Both the position numbers and the translations under genes were made by a program. A model generated the notes under the pieces. The model did not search any database. It was not told where the DNA came from and saw only the letters and a list, made by a program, of their open reading frames with translations. Positions 27,507 to 36,932 of a stretch of 64,000 bases of DNA are shown here, piece after piece. This DNA is from Lachnospiraceae bacterium (lineage in GTDB: Bacteria; Bacillota; Clostridia; Lachnospirales; Lachnospiraceae): the NCBI GenBank assembly GCA_017623215.1, contig JAGAPO010000022.1, positions 49,286 through 113,285 of the forward strand. Reading direction: 5' to 3'. The first letter of the stretch is position 1. Every line of letters begins with the position of its first letter.

Positions 27507-28880
27507 ATGAATGTAGATCAATTGTTGGAAAGCCAACGTAACTATTTTAAAAGCGGCGCCACACTGCCGGTGGAATTCCGAGTTGCGATGCTGAAAAAGC
27601 TGTATGCCGCTGTAAAAAAATATGAAGGCGAGATTGGAAAAGCGCTGACCAAAGACTTGGGAAAAAGCGATTTTGAAGGATTTATGTGTGAGACGGGGCT
27701 TGTCTTAACCGAAATCAGCTATATGATTCGACACACCCGAAAGTTTGCTTCGGAACACAGGGTGCATACGCCTCTTGCGCAGTTTGCATCAAGAAGCTAT
27801 AAAAAGCCGTCTCCTTACGGAAATGTGCTGATCATGAGTCCGTGGAACTACCCGTTTTTGCTGACCATCGATCCGCTGGCCGATGCGATCGCTGCCGGCA
27901 ATACCGCAATTGTAAAGCCGAGCGCCTATTCTCCGGCCACGAGTGCCGTGATTGAAAAAATGCTCCGTGAATGTTTTTCGCCCGAGTATGTTGCCGTTGT
28001 AACCGGAGGCAGAAAGGAGAACGCGGCCCTGCTTGAAAAGAAATTCGATTTTGTATTCTTCACCGGAAGCCAGAGTGTGGGAAAAGAAGTGCTGCGGCAC
28101 ACAGCGGAGACCCTGACCCCTGCGGTTCTGGAGCTGGGCGGCAAAAGCCCCTGTATCGTTGACAGCACGGCAAAACTGAAGCTGACTGCGAAGAGAATCG
28201 TGTTCGGAAAATATCTGAACTGCGGCCAGACCTGTGTGGCGCCCGATTATATCCTCTGCCACCGCAGTGTAAAGGACCAATTTGTAAAGGAAGTTTGTGC
28301 TCAGATCAAAAAGCAATACGGGGAACGGCCGCTTGAGAATCCCGATTACGGCAAGATTATCAATGAAAAGCACTTTGAGCGTCTGTGCGGTTTGATTGAC
28401 AAAAAGAGAACCGTGATTGGCGGTACCGTTAATCGGGATACCCTGCAGATCGCTCCGACCGTAATGGACCACATCACCTGGGAGGATGCTGTGATGCAGG
28501 AGGAAATCTTTGGCCCGATCATGCCAATCCTTACCTTCGACCGCTTTGATGAGATATATGACCTTCTTGCCGATAAGCCGAAGCCTCTTGCGCTTTATAT
28601 CTTCTCGGAGGATAGACGCAGAATACGCGAGGTTACGGAACGCTGCTCGTACGGCGGAGGATGTGTTAATGATACCATTATCCACCTTGCGACCAGTGAG
28701 ATGAGCTTTGGAGGCGTCGGAGAAAGCGGTATGGGCGGGTACCACGGCAAGGATGGATTCGACGCTTTTTCCCACACGAAGAGTATTGTGGACAAAAAGA
28801 CATGGGTGGATCTGCCCATGCGGTATCAGCCCTATAAAAAGGGCCTATACGGAACACTTTTGAAGATGTTTTTAAGGTAA
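27507..28880 (+). CDS. Aldehyde dehydrogenase (class 3-like)
   Basis: 457 residues. LELGGKSPCIVD contains the catalytic-site Glu and NCGQTCVAPDYILC the catalytic Cys. SPWNYPFLLTIDPLADAIAAG is typical of ALDH3/coniferyl-aldehyde types, as is the short length and the hydrophobic/basic end. Oxidises an aldehyde to a carboxylate with NAD(P). ATG 27507 (GGAGATAGCG upstream) is preferred over a start inside the ADH gene. Same operon as the ADH, under the palindrome-bearing promoter. Confidence 0.92.
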   Translation: MNVDQLLESQRNYFKSGATLPVEFRVAMLKKLYAAVKKYEGEIGKALTKDLGKSDFEGFMCETGLVLTEISYMIRHTRKFASEHRVHTPLAQFASRSYKKPSPYGNVLIMSPWNYPFLLTIDPLADAIAAGNTAIVKPSAYSPATSAVIEKMLRECFSPEYVAVVTGGRKENAALLEKKFDFVFFTGSQSVGKEVLRHTAETLTPAVLELGGKSPCIVDSTAKLKLTAKRIVFGKYLNCGQTCVAPDYILCHRSVKDQFVKEVCAQIKKQYGERPLENPDYGKIINEKHFERLCGLIDKKRTVIGGTVNRDTLQIAPTVMDHITWEDAVMQEEIFGPIMPILTFDRFDEIYDLLADKPKPLALYIFSEDRRRIREVTERCSYGGGCVNDTIIHLATSEMSFGGVGESGMGGYHGKDGFDAFSHTKSIVDKKTWVDLPMRYQPYKKGLYGTLLKMFLR

Positions 28881-28950
28881 TATAGAGAAAAATATAATAA
28901 AAAAGGAATTCTTCGAAAGAAAAGGATAATGTTTGACGAGGTGATATCGG

Positions 28951-29622
28951 ATGAAAAAGACGTTTACAATACTGAATGCCGTTCTGATAGCGGCAACACT
29001 GATAAGCAGTATCTGTTATTATCAGTTCGGAGGAATTGAACGGAAAGGATTGACCGCCTTCGGATTTGTTCTGGTCGGAGCGGTGAATTTGATTTATGCG
29101 ATCAAATCAAAGGTAGGGAATCTTCGATTCCCGCTTTTGATGGCAATGGGACTGCTTTTTTCCATGATCGGGGATGTGGTGCTCAATCTTTCCTTTATTC
29201 CCGGTGCGCTCATATTTGCAGTTGGTCATATATTCTACTTCGCGGCGTACTGTAATTTGATGGAATTCAAAGCAAGAGACTTGATTCTGAGCATACTTAT
29301 TTTTGCAGTGTCAGCAATGATTATCACACTGGTTCCGATATTTGATTTCGGCTCTGCGCTGATGGAAGGAATCTGTATGTTGTATGCCCTGGTGATATCC
29401 TTTATGGTTGGAAAAGCATGTTCGAATCTGCTTCGAAAGCGAAATGCAGTAACGGCAATCGCGGTTGTGGGCAGTGTTCTGTTCTATTTTTCAGACCTGA
29501 TGTTAGTATTCAATGTGTTTGCCGATGCATCGAAGATTACGGATACGCTTTGTCTGTTCTCTTATTTCCCGGCACAATGTCTGCTGGCACATTCCATCTT
29601 TCAGTTTTCTAAAAATAAGTAA
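28951..29622 (+). CDS. YhhN/TMEM86-family membrane protein (lysoplasmalogenase-like)
   Basis: 223 residues, about eight hydrophobic helices. LLMAMGLLFSMIGDVVLNLS and AVGHIFYFAAY match the conserved motifs of the YhhN family, whose animal members hydrolyse lysoplasmalogens in membranes. The conserved Asp in IGD and His in GH are present. Plasmalogens are common in anaerobic Clostridia, which makes the activity plausible, but it is inferred. GAGGTGATATCGG precedes ATG 28951. Confidence 0.8.
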   Translation: MKKTFTILNAVLIAATLISSICYYQFGGIERKGLTAFGFVLVGAVNLIYAIKSKVGNLRFPLLMAMGLLFSMIGDVVLNLSFIPGALIFAVGHIFYFAAYCNLMEFKARDLILSILIFAVSAMIITLVPIFDFGSALMEGICMLYALVISFMVGKACSNLLRKRNAVTAIAVVGSVLFYFSDLMLVFNVFADASKITDTLCLFSYFPAQCLLAHSIFQFSKNK

Positions 29623-29627
29623 AAGAG

Positions 29628-29680
29628 GGAAAAGCAGTTCCATCGACTGAAATCGAAGGGGCTGCTTTTCCTTTTTCTTT
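29628..29680 (+). terminator. Intrinsic terminator after yhhN-like gene
   Basis: GGAAAAGCAG (29628-29637) pairs with CTGCTTTTCC (29662-29671), followed by TTTTTCTTT. Confidence 0.85.
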
Positions 29681-30046
29681 CCCTTCATCGCTTTTTACGG
29701 ATAGAATATAAGAGGCAGAGAGATTACCTCATCCGGATCTCTAAATAAAAGTTTATTCGATCTAAAAATTTACATTTAAAATAATAATAAAATTATTTTA
29801 CATATATAACAAGAAAGAAAATAAATATTTACAGGAAAATTACCCTAATCTCACAAAAAGGTTTCTAAAATCGAATATTGAAATCAGAAAGGCGATTTTT
29901 GAACTTTGAACCAATATTTCGATTTTGTATACTCAATTCCGAGGAAAAGGAGGATCTGAAAGATAAAAGGCGCCGTCCCTTTTTCCTGTCTGCAGATGAA
30001 AAGGATGACTTATGTAATAATTTCTTCAAAAGGAGAGAATAAAAAT
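29681..30046. other. AT-rich leader region before the binding-protein gene
   Basis: 366 bp with no gene. Very AT-rich around 29750-29850. It holds the promoter/inverted repeat described at 29867-29933 and a 110-nt leader. I see no riboswitch consensus. Confidence 0.5.
29867..29933 (+). promoter_or_regulatory. Promoter with inverted repeat in its spacer
   Basis: TTGAAC (29906-29911), 16 bp, TATACT (29928-29933). The spacer is the right arm CAATATTTCGATTTTG of an inverted repeat whose left arm AAAATCGAATATTG is at 29867-29880 (14 bp, one bulged base, 31-nt gap). Suggests repressor binding or DNA looping. Confidence 0.6.
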
Positions 30047-31854
30047 ATGAGAAAGAATGTTTGGAAACGTACGACCGCGGCTGCCATGGCTGCTTTGATG
30101 GCGGTTTCAATAATCGGCTGCGGAGGAGACGGCAGGATGCTGCTTCTAACGGCACAGGCAAGGCGGTGTCCGGAGAGACCGGAACAACAGAAGCGACAAC
30201 AGCGAATGTAAGCTGGGAAAAGGATGCGACCGGAATCTGGAACAGCGATATGGGAGATACCAAATGGACCGGACAGCAGGTTACCCTTACCATACATACC
30301 CAGTATTCGGGTGAGCTGACCGCGGATGTATCCTGGTGGGAGGATTTTGTCAGGGAGTATACCGGCGTTACCTTTGAACGTCAGGCGGCTACGTCGGAGA
30401 CAATCAATACCATGCTTGCATCAGGAGAGCTTACGGATATCGTCGGATTCTCCAAAGCGGATCTTCTGAACTCGGCAGCGGCATCCGGTCTGCTGCTTAA
30501 TCTGGAAGAATATAAGGATCAGCTTCCGAACCTTTTCAATAATACAATTCTTGAGAGTGCGATTCAGTTCAACAAGGATAACAGAAGCGGTGATACCGGT
30601 ATCCTGTATAACGCACCCCTGGTCATTGGTGTCAATGCGTCGACCTGCTGCGCACCAATGATTCGCTACGATATCTACAAGGAGATCGGTTCTCCTGAGA
30701 TGGAGACCCTTGAGGACTTTATTGATGTATTAAAGCAGATGAGGGATGCTCATCCGACCACGGAGGAGGGTAAGCCGGTATATGTATACTGCGGCTGGTC
30801 CGATTGGGGAACCGCTCTGTGGGACAGACTGATGTGGATGCTGGGATATCAGAATGTCGGAGGAACTACTACAATATGGGCAAAGAGAGACGGATCGGAT
30901 ATGGGGACTCAGCTCGAGGAGGGATCGGATCTGTACCGGGTTCTGAAGTGCATCAATGATCTGTGGCGCAATGGCTACATTGATCCGGATACTCCGACTC
31001 AGAAGTATGAGGTCGCGAAGCCGAAGACGGATAACGGCCAGGGCCTGTTCATGGCTGCCGAGTGGATGGCCGGTAAGTATAACGACCTGCACGAGGGCAC
31101 CGGCTTTGCAATGGTGAACGCAGAGGAGTTCGATATCGGTATCACAGCTCCGAGCGCCGTTAACGGCAACAGCAGTATTGCAATCGCGGCAAGTGTTGCC
31201 AAGGATCAGGAAAAGTTAGACGGTGCGCTTCGTTTCCTGAACTGGTTCTATAGCCCGACCTACTATAACGTAACAAAGAACGGTCCGGAAGGTTATCTCT
31301 GGGAGTACAATGACGAGGGAGAGATGACCTTTACAGAAGACGGTATTCAGAAGTATCGTAACGAGAGAGTCGGTATCCCCGGTTCTACCGGTGAGGGGCA
31401 GCTGTTCGTAGGTCAGAACGTAATTAACGCGCAGGCATACACGGCTTACACCTATAATCCGACAACCGGTCAGAGACTGTACCATGAGTACTGGGACGAA
31501 TTCCTGGAGACCGATACCAGATGGGACGAGTGGAGAAGCGATTACGGCGTAACCACAACCTATGACTGGGCAGTGGAGCAGGGAGATATTACCGTTCAGT
31601 CGACTGCGTTCAGTATGATGGATACGATGCCGAGTGATATCCAGCAGTTGAATAACGCTCTGATTGAGACCTGGAGAAGCTACGGCTGGGAGCTCTTTGT
31701 TGCTGACAGTGACGAGGAATTCGATGAGATCTGGAAAGAGGCAGGCGAGGATCTGGAGGATCTTGGAATCGGCGATGTTTTGGAATGGTGCACAGTGGAA
31801 TTCCAGACCGCAAAGGAGCTTGCTGACAAGTATCCTCTGAAGGCCGAACAATAA
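30047..31854 (+). pseudogene. Family-1 extracellular binding lipoprotein, frameshifted near N-terminus
   Basis: ATG 30047 (AAAGGAGAGAAT upstream) encodes a lipoprotein signal peptide ending SIIGC, Cys 25. The frame then changes after CGGDG, and the mature protein (QDAASNGTGKAVSGETG onward, about 570 residues) continues one frame over to 31854. Insertion of one base near 30135 rejoins them as CGGDGQDAASNG. The body resembles LplA/YtcQ-type sugar-binding proteins of ABC importers: WWEDFVREYTGVTFER, GLFMAAEWMAGK, LRFLNWFYSP. No permease genes are adjacent, so it may work with permeases elsewhere, e.g. the pair at 61.8-63.7 kb. The intact remainder implies a very recent lesion or a sequencing error. 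Confidence 0.8.
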
Positions 31855-31890
31855 GAGAACGAACAGAATATTGAAAAGCGTATTCGCAGG

Positions 31891-31923
31891 ACGAAGGGAT
31901 TCCATAAAATGGAATCCCTTCGT
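31891..31923 (+). repeat. 15-bp perfect hairpin, no U-tract
   Basis: ACGAAGGGATTCCAT (31891-31905), AAA loop, ATGGAATCCCTTCGT (31909-31923), followed by TGGATAAG. A 3'-end hairpin 36 bp after the binding-protein gene; termination without U-run is doubtful. Confidence 0.7.
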
Positions 31924-31983
31924 TGGATAAGAAATACGTTTTGAGAGAAAGATTAGAAAGAAATTAATATTATGAAACATTGC

Positions 31984-32012
31984 TTGTAAAAATACGGATT
32001 TTAAAGTAGAAT
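31984..32012 (+). promoter_or_regulatory. nfeD-SPFH operon promoter
   Basis: TTGTAA (31984-31989), 17 bp, TAGAAT (32007-32012), 33 bp before nfeD. Confidence 0.6.
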
Positions 32013-32044
32013 AGAAGCAAGTAAAAAAGAAAGGGGCTGGGCAT

Positions 32045-32485
32045 ATGAATTCTATTTTCTGGCTGGGAGCAATGGCAGTGATGTTGGTAATAGAAGCGGT
32101 CACGCTGGGGCTGACAACCATCTGGTTTGCGGGCGGAGCGCTTGCTGCATTTCTGATATCCCTGGCAGTGGATAACATCCTGATTGAGTTCATTGTGTTC
32201 TTTGCTGTCTCTCTTTTGCTTCTGTTCTACACAAGGCCGCTTGCGGCAAAGTATTTTAATAAGGGGCGTGTCAGAACGAACTACGAGAGCTATATCGGAC
32301 AGGAAGCAAAGGTTACGGAGAAGATTGATAATTTCAATGCGACCGGAGCCGTGCTGCTGGACGGTAAGGAGTGGACAGCGAGGGCGGAAGATGACAGATG
32401 TGTCATCGAACCCGGGAAGCGGGTAGTAGTAAAGCGCATTGAAGGTGTGAAGGCGATTGTTGCAGAAGAAAGCGAGGTATTGTAA
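32045..32485 (+). CDS. NfeD family membrane protein
   Basis: 146 residues: three hydrophobic helices in the first 65 residues (FWLGAMAVMLVIEAVTLGL and following), then a small beta-barrel OB-like domain (about 80-146; GKEWTARAEDD, EPGKRVVVKRIEG). This is the short NfeD (NfeD1b) form that always accompanies an SPFH/flotillin-like partner, here the next gene, overlapping by one base (TAATG). Thought to organise membrane microdomains with the SPFH protein. Confidence 0.9.
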   Translation: MNSIFWLGAMAVMLVIEAVTLGLTTIWFAGGALAAFLISLAVDNILIEFIVFFAVSLLLLFYTRPLAAKYFNKGRVRTNYESYIGQEAKVTEKIDNFNATGAVLLDGKEWTARAEDDRCVIEPGKRVVVKRIEGVKAIVAEESEVL

Positions 32486-33408
32486 TGGGTCCGTGTATTT
32501 TGATTGCGATTATTGTAATTGTACTGTTGGTTCTTGCCTCCTGTATTAAGGTTGTTCCGCAGGCGCAGGCTTATGTTATGGAGCGTGTCGGCGGATATCA
32601 GGGAACCTGGGGCGTTGGTATTCATTTCAAGGCTCCGTTCATTGATAAGATTGCAAAGAAGGTACTGTTAAAAGAGCAGGTTGTGGATTTCGCACCGCAG
32701 CCCGTTATTACGAAGGATAACGTTACGATGAGAATCGACACGGTCGTATTCTTCCAGATTACAGACCCGAAGCTGTACGCATACGGCGTTGAGAATCCAA
32801 TCATGGCGATTGAGAATCTGACTGCGACCACCCTTCGTAATATTATCGGTGACCTGGAGCTTGACCAGACACTGACATCCAGAGAGATTATTAATACCAA
32901 GATGAGAGTATCCCTGGATACGGCAACCGACCCGTGGGGCATCAAGGTTAACCGTGTTGAGTTAAAGAACATCATTCCTCCGGCGGCGATTCAGGAAGCG
33001 ATGGAGAAGCAGATGAAGGCGGAGCGTGAAAGACGTGAGGCGATCTTAAGAGCAGAGGGCGAGAAGAAGTCCGCGATTCTGGTTGCGGAAGGTCAGAAGG
33101 AATCCGCAATTCTCCAGGCGGAAGGTGAGAAGGAAGCGGCAATTCTCCGCGCGGAAGCGAAGAAGGAAGCGACGATTCGCGAGGCGGAAGGTCAGGCACA
33201 GGCGATTCTGGCGGTTCAGCAGGCACAGGCGGACGGTATCCGTTACCTGAATGAGGCGAAGCCGGGCAGCGCAGTTCTGCAGTTAAAGAGTCTTGAGGCG
33301 TTCGGAAAGGCGGCGGACGGCAAGGCGACCAAGATTATTATCCCTTCCGAGATTCAGGGAATTGCAGGACTTACCAAATCGCTGGTTGAGGTCGGCAAGG
33401 AGAATTAA
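32485..33408 (+). CDS. SPFH/band 7 protein (stomatin-like, QmcA type)
   Basis: 307 residues. One N-terminal membrane anchor (about 3-20), SPFH domain from VVPQAQAYVMERVGGYQGTW to about residue 170 (ending in VNRVELKNIIPP), then a coiled coil of five 11-residue repeats (ILRAEGEKKSA, ILVAEGQKESA, ILQAEGEKEAA, ILRAEAKKEAT and a degenerate copy) and an oligomerisation tail. Members form large ring or cage assemblies at the membrane and often sequester proteases. Start overlaps the nfeD stop. Confidence 0.93.
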   Translation: MGPCILIAIIVIVLLVLASCIKVVPQAQAYVMERVGGYQGTWGVGIHFKAPFIDKIAKKVLLKEQVVDFAPQPVITKDNVTMRIDTVVFFQITDPKLYAYGVENPIMAIENLTATTLRNIIGDLELDQTLTSREIINTKMRVSLDTATDPWGIKVNRVELKNIIPPAAIQEAMEKQMKAERERREAILRAEGEKKSAILVAEGQKESAILQAEGEKEAAILRAEAKKEATIREAEGQAQAILAVQQAQADGIRYLNEAKPGSAVLQLKSLEAFGKAADGKATKIIIPSEIQGIAGLTKSLVEVGKEN

Positions 33409-33476
33409 TTGAGGAACCGAGGAGCTTTTGTACCGGGAATCCACAGCAGGAATTGAAAAGTGATACAGAAGAGCTT

Positions 33477-33520
33477 GCCGGAGTCTGGCGGATGTGTCTA
33501 GACTCCGGCCGTTCTTTTTT
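33477..33520 (+). terminator. Intrinsic terminator after the SPFH gene
   Basis: GCCGGAGTC (33477-33485) pairs with GACTCCGGC (33501-33509); CGTTCTTTTTT follows. Confidence 0.8.
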
Positions 33521-33558
33521 GGGTATACTCATAACGGGAAAGAAAGGAGCGAGACGAT

Positions 33559-34758
33559 ATGCCGGAATTTGATAATTCAAAAGAATATGGATTTGTATTG
33601 GAAGGCGGAGGAGCGAAGGGCGCGTATCAGATTGGAGTCTGGCGGGCAGCGTTAGAATGCGGCGTAAAGATAAAAGGAGTATCCGGCGTGTCGGTCGGAG
33701 CTCTGAACGGCGCGCTGATGTGTATGGGGGACTTAGATAAGGCAGAAGAGCTTTGGAGAAATATCACATACTCGCAGGTGATGGTGGTAGATGATGAAAA
33801 GATGGATAATATGATAAAAAAGAACTACGGCAGCCTGGATATTCACGGAGTCGTTAAGACTGCCCTGGAGATCTTAGTCACCGGCGGCGTGGATGTCACT
33901 CCGCTGAAGAAGCTGATTGAGGAGCATGTGGACGAGGAAAAGATACGGAATTCCCCGATAGAATTCGTGCTCGGAACCTTTTCAATCACCGGTATGAAAG
34001 AAGTGGAGATTACCGCAAAAGAGGCGGAGGAAGGATATCTGAAGGACTTCCTGCTTGCGAGCGCATATTTTCCGCTTTTCAAAGCAATGCGGCTGCACGG
34101 CAAACGGTATGTGGACGGCGGAATGCTGAACAATGTTCCGATTGATATGTTGATCGAACGGGGCTATGAGAATATCGTGGTGGTCCGAATCTACGGTCCG
34201 GGCCTGAACCGTCCGGTTCGGATTCCAAAGAATGTGAACGTAATCGAGATTTCTCCCAAAGCAGATCTTGGAACCTTTCTTGAATTCGATGGGAAGAAGA
34301 GCATCAAAAATATGAAGATTGGATACTGCGACGGCCTTCGGTGTTTCCGAAATCTGAAGGGAAAACGGTACTATCTGGATGCAAAGAAAAGCGAGGAGTG
34401 GTATCTGGAGCGATTTCTCGGACTTCATCCTGCTGTCGTCATGGCGCTGTTGGAATATTACCGTCTGGACTATACAAGGGAGGAGCTCTATACCAGGCAG
34501 CTTCTGGAGAGAGTCTGCCCGATGATTGCCGAAGAGCTGAAGCTGACAAAAGAATGGACCTATGAGGAATTGTATCTGACAATCCTGGAGGTCTGTGCGA
34601 AGACCCTTCGGATTGCCAGATACAAAATATACACCATAGATGAATTAATATACGAAATAGTGAAAAAATATGCATCCAGAGAGCAGGCGGCAGAAGGGAA
34701 CACATTCCCGATATTTGTCCTGCTTTTACTGAAAATAATAGTAATAGAAGAGAAATAG
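33559..34758 (+). CDS. Patatin-like phospholipase
   Basis: 399 residues. The patatin catalytic dyad and oxyanion hole are complete: EGGGAKGAYQIG (residues 15-26, Gly-rich loop), GVSVGALNG (nucleophile Ser in GxSxG), and YVDGGMLNN (catalytic Asp in DGG). Acyl hydrolase acting on membrane lipids; no signal peptide, so cytoplasmic or membrane-associated. The C-terminal 150 residues are helical and variable. AAAGGAG lies before ATG 33559. Confidence 0.92.
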   Translation: MPEFDNSKEYGFVLEGGGAKGAYQIGVWRAALECGVKIKGVSGVSVGALNGALMCMGDLDKAEELWRNITYSQVMVVDDEKMDNMIKKNYGSLDIHGVVKTALEILVTGGVDVTPLKKLIEEHVDEEKIRNSPIEFVLGTFSITGMKEVEITAKEAEEGYLKDFLLASAYFPLFKAMRLHGKRYVDGGMLNNVPIDMLIERGYENIVVVRIYGPGLNRPVRIPKNVNVIEISPKADLGTFLEFDGKKSIKNMKIGYCDGLRCFRNLKGKRYYLDAKKSEEWYLERFLGLHPAVVMALLEYYRLDYTREELYTRQLLERVCPMIAEELKLTKEWTYEELYLTILEVCAKTLRIARYKIYTIDELIYEIVKKYASREQAAEGNTFPIFVLLLLKIIVIEEK

Positions 34759-34774
34759 AGAGCTAAAATACTGC

Positions 34775-34836
34775 TTGACAAGAGCTGTGTTTAGGTGTAA
34801 TGTATATTTTATCATTCGTGAGAATAAATATTTCAC
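34775..34836 (+). promoter_or_regulatory. argF promoter with ARG-box-like palindrome
   Basis: TTGACA (34775-34780) with TAATGT 17 bp later (34798-34803). Downstream, GTGAGAATAAATATTTCAC (34818-34836) is an AT-centred imperfect palindrome resembling an ArgR operator (TGAATAwwwATTCA). Position just past the start site fits repression by arginine, inferred. Confidence 0.5.
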
Positions 34837-34868
34837 ATAGATGCGGATAAAGGAAAGGAGCACATAAT

Positions 34869-35807
34869 ATGAACTTAAAGGGACGTTCGTTCTTAACATT
34901 GAAAGATTTTACGCCGGAAGAGATCCAGGGATTAGTCGATCTGGCTGCAGATTTAAAAGCAAAGAAGAAGCAGGGAATTACAGGACAGAGCCTGAAGGGG
35001 AAGAACATTGCCCTGATATTTGAAAAGCCTTCGACAAGAACAAGATGTTCGTTTACCGTAGCCTGTGTAGATGAGGGCGGCCATCCGGAATATCTTGGAC
35101 GGGATGACATCCAGCTCGGCCACAAGGAGAGCGTTGAGGATACAGCGCGTGTACTCGGAAGAATGTTCGACGGCATTGAGTTCCGCGGCTTCAAGCAGGA
35201 GAACGTGGAGAAGCTTGCAAAGTACAGCGGTGTTCCGGTATGGAACGGTCTGACCGATACTTATCATCCGACCCAGATTCTGGCGGATTTCCTGACCTTA
35301 ACCGAGCAATTCGGAAGCTTAAAAGGACTGAACTTTGTATTCGTCGGTGACGGTCGTAATAATATGGCGAACAGCCTGATGATCGGCTGCTCAAAGATGG
35401 GAGTGAACTTCACAATCCTTGCCCCGAAGTCCTTATGGCCCGGCAAGGAACTGGTCGAAGAGTGCGAGGTATATGCGGCAGCAGCAGGAAGTACCATTAC
35501 CCTGTCGGATGAATTAGACGCAGTAAAGGGTGCGGATGCCGTATACACAGACGTATGGTGCTCCATGGGCGAGGAAGCCCTTGCAGCCGAGCGTATCGCC
35601 ATCCTGAAGCCTTACCAAGTGAATGCAGAGCTGATGGCAAGAACCGGCAAAGATTCGACTATCTTCATGCACTGCCTGCCCGCAGTAAAAGGCAACGAAG
35701 TAACCGCTGATGTATTTGATAAATACGCCGACGTAGTCTTCGACGAAGCAGAGAACCGCATGCATACCATTAAAGCAGTTATGGTTGCCACCCTTGGCAA
35801 CTGCTAA
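34869..35807 (+). CDS. argF: Ornithine carbamoyltransferase
   Basis: 312 residues. [12 protein letters not shown] is the carbamoyl-phosphate loop, [14 protein letters not shown] and [13 protein letters not shown] the ornithine-site motifs (HCLP). Converts ornithine and carbamoyl phosphate to citrulline. Biosynthetic versus catabolic use cannot be told from sequence; no arginine deiminase or carbamate kinase gene is adjacent, which favours biosynthesis. AAAGGAG precedes ATG 34869. Confidence 0.93.
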   Translation: MNLKGRSFLTLKDFTPEEIQGLVDLAADLKAKKKQGITGQSLKGKNIALIFEKPSTRTRCSFTVACVDEGGHPEYLGRDDIQLGHKESVEDTARVLGRMFDGIEFRGFKQENVEKLAKYSGVPVWNGLTDTYHPTQILADFLTLTEQFGSLKGLNFVFVGDGRNNMANSLMIGCSKMGVNFTILAPKSLWPGKELVEECEVYAAAAGSTITLSDELDAVKGADAVYTDVWCSMGEEALAAERIAILKPYQVNAELMARTGKDSTIFMHCLPAVKGNEVTADVFDKYADVVFDEAENRMHTIKAVMVATLGNC

Positions 35808-35858
35808 TCACCAAAACAAAAATACCCGAACCGGAGCTCCTGCCTGCTTCCTTCAGAG

Positions 35859-35990
35859 AAAAAGGGCACTGAGCCTCCGGAACATACCAGCCCGCCCGAG
35901 CCGCTCCTGCTTCGCGCGCCCTTTCGTCAGAACCAGGCGCAGCAAGACAGGGAGTCGGCTCGGGCGGGCGTCCTTCTGTCGCCCTTTTTT
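35859..35990 (+). terminator. Large nested hairpin after argF
   Basis: Inner arms GCCCGCCCGAGCCG (35890-35903) and CGGCTCGGGCGGGC (35956-35969) pair perfectly over 14 bp. Outer arms AAAAAGGGC (35859-35867) and GCCCTTTTT (35981-35989) also pair. The T6 at 35985-35990 could act as a termination tract once the inner GC stem forms. Much larger than the other terminators here. Confidence 0.6.
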
Positions 35991-36044
35991 ATCCAATCCA
36001 TTCTCTAATAAAATCTTAATTTGCTTTTTTAGCGAAATCGGTTA

Positions 36045-36053
36045 TGATATAAT
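36045..36053 (+). promoter_or_regulatory. Extended -10 promoter for the LiaF-like gene
   Basis: TGATATAAT (TGnTATAAT) at 36045-36053, 57 bp before ATG 36110. No clear -35 at normal spacing. Confidence 0.6.
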
Positions 36054-36109
36054 ATAGACATAGCATGAAGCAGGACTAATAGGATTTGCTGATAGGAACG
36101 GAGGTATCT

Positions 36110-36898
36110 ATGAAAAAATCGAACTCCCGGCGGACAGGAATTCTTCTGATATTGATTGGAATCTGGGCTGTCGGAAACATGTTTGGATTTTCCTTTCCGA
36201 TATCGTGGTTTTTTACAAAAGGATTGTGGACGCTGCTTTTAATTGTTCCGGGCTTTCTCGGGATGTTTCAGGAGAATACCAGAAGAGCGAGCTCTAAGAA
36301 GCTTGCGATTGGAATGATATTATTTTTAATCTGTCAGAAAGTACTTCCGGTGAAGACGCTGATATTTTTGGCGGCGGCGATGCTGTTGGTGCATTCCTGC
36401 GTGGAGAGGTTCGGAAAGACGAAGGAAGAAGAGCAAAGAAACGGGACCTTTCTGCATAATACACCGGACAGCGATCGGTATTTCGGAGATGCTTACGAAC
36501 AGGAGCGGGAAGACTTCGAACGGGAGGATACAGCGCCGGGCGGAAGAAAAAAGAACGGGAGAGGCACGGGAATCCTGGTGTACTCGTCCCTGTTCTCAGA
36601 CAAGCGGATTAACGTGGACAACGAACGGTTTGACGGGGCGGATTTGTCCTGTACGTTTGGAGATATGAAGTTAGATATCCGCAACAGCTTTGTGATTGAT
36701 GACGTGGTAATCGAGGCGAGCTGTACGCTCGGAGAGATTGAGATATGTCTTCCGGAGGAAGTTCGGGTTGTTATGGATGGGAGCTGCGTGCTCGGAGAGA
36801 TCAAAGAGAGGCGTCAGAATCCTTCGTGGACGGATGAGAATACTCCGGTGGTGACAATAAAAGCATCTTGTGTTTTAGGAAGTATTGCGGTAAAATAA
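36110..36898 (+). CDS. LiaF-like membrane protein (DUF2154/toastrack domain)
   Basis: 262 residues. Three to four hydrophobic helices in the first 100 residues (GILLILIGIWAVGNMFGF, LWTLLLIVPGFLGMF, LIFLAAAMLLVHSC), a charged disordered linker, then a beta-rich repeat domain with recurring S/C-C-x-(F/L)-G-(D/E/S) turns: SCTFGDMKLDI, SCTLGEIEICL, SCVLGEIKE, SCVLGSIAVK. This is the C-terminal LiaF fold, linked in Bacillus to envelope-stress signalling through LiaRS. No LiaRS genes lie nearby. ATG 36110 has GGAGGTATCT upstream and is preferred over 36086. Confidence 0.78.
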   Translation: MKKSNSRRTGILLILIGIWAVGNMFGFSFPISWFFTKGLWTLLLIVPGFLGMFQENTRRASSKKLAIGMILFLICQKVLPVKTLIFLAAAMLLVHSCVERFGKTKEEEQRNGTFLHNTPDSDRYFGDAYEQEREDFEREDTAPGGRKKNGRGTGILVYSSLFSDKRINVDNERFDGADLSCTFGDMKLDIRNSFVIDDVVIEASCTLGEIEICLPEEVRVVMDGSCVLGEIKERRQNPSWTDENTPVVTIKASCVLGSIAVK

Positions 36899-36932
36899 AA
36901 GTACGCAGGTATTGGAGAGAATGGAGATTACT

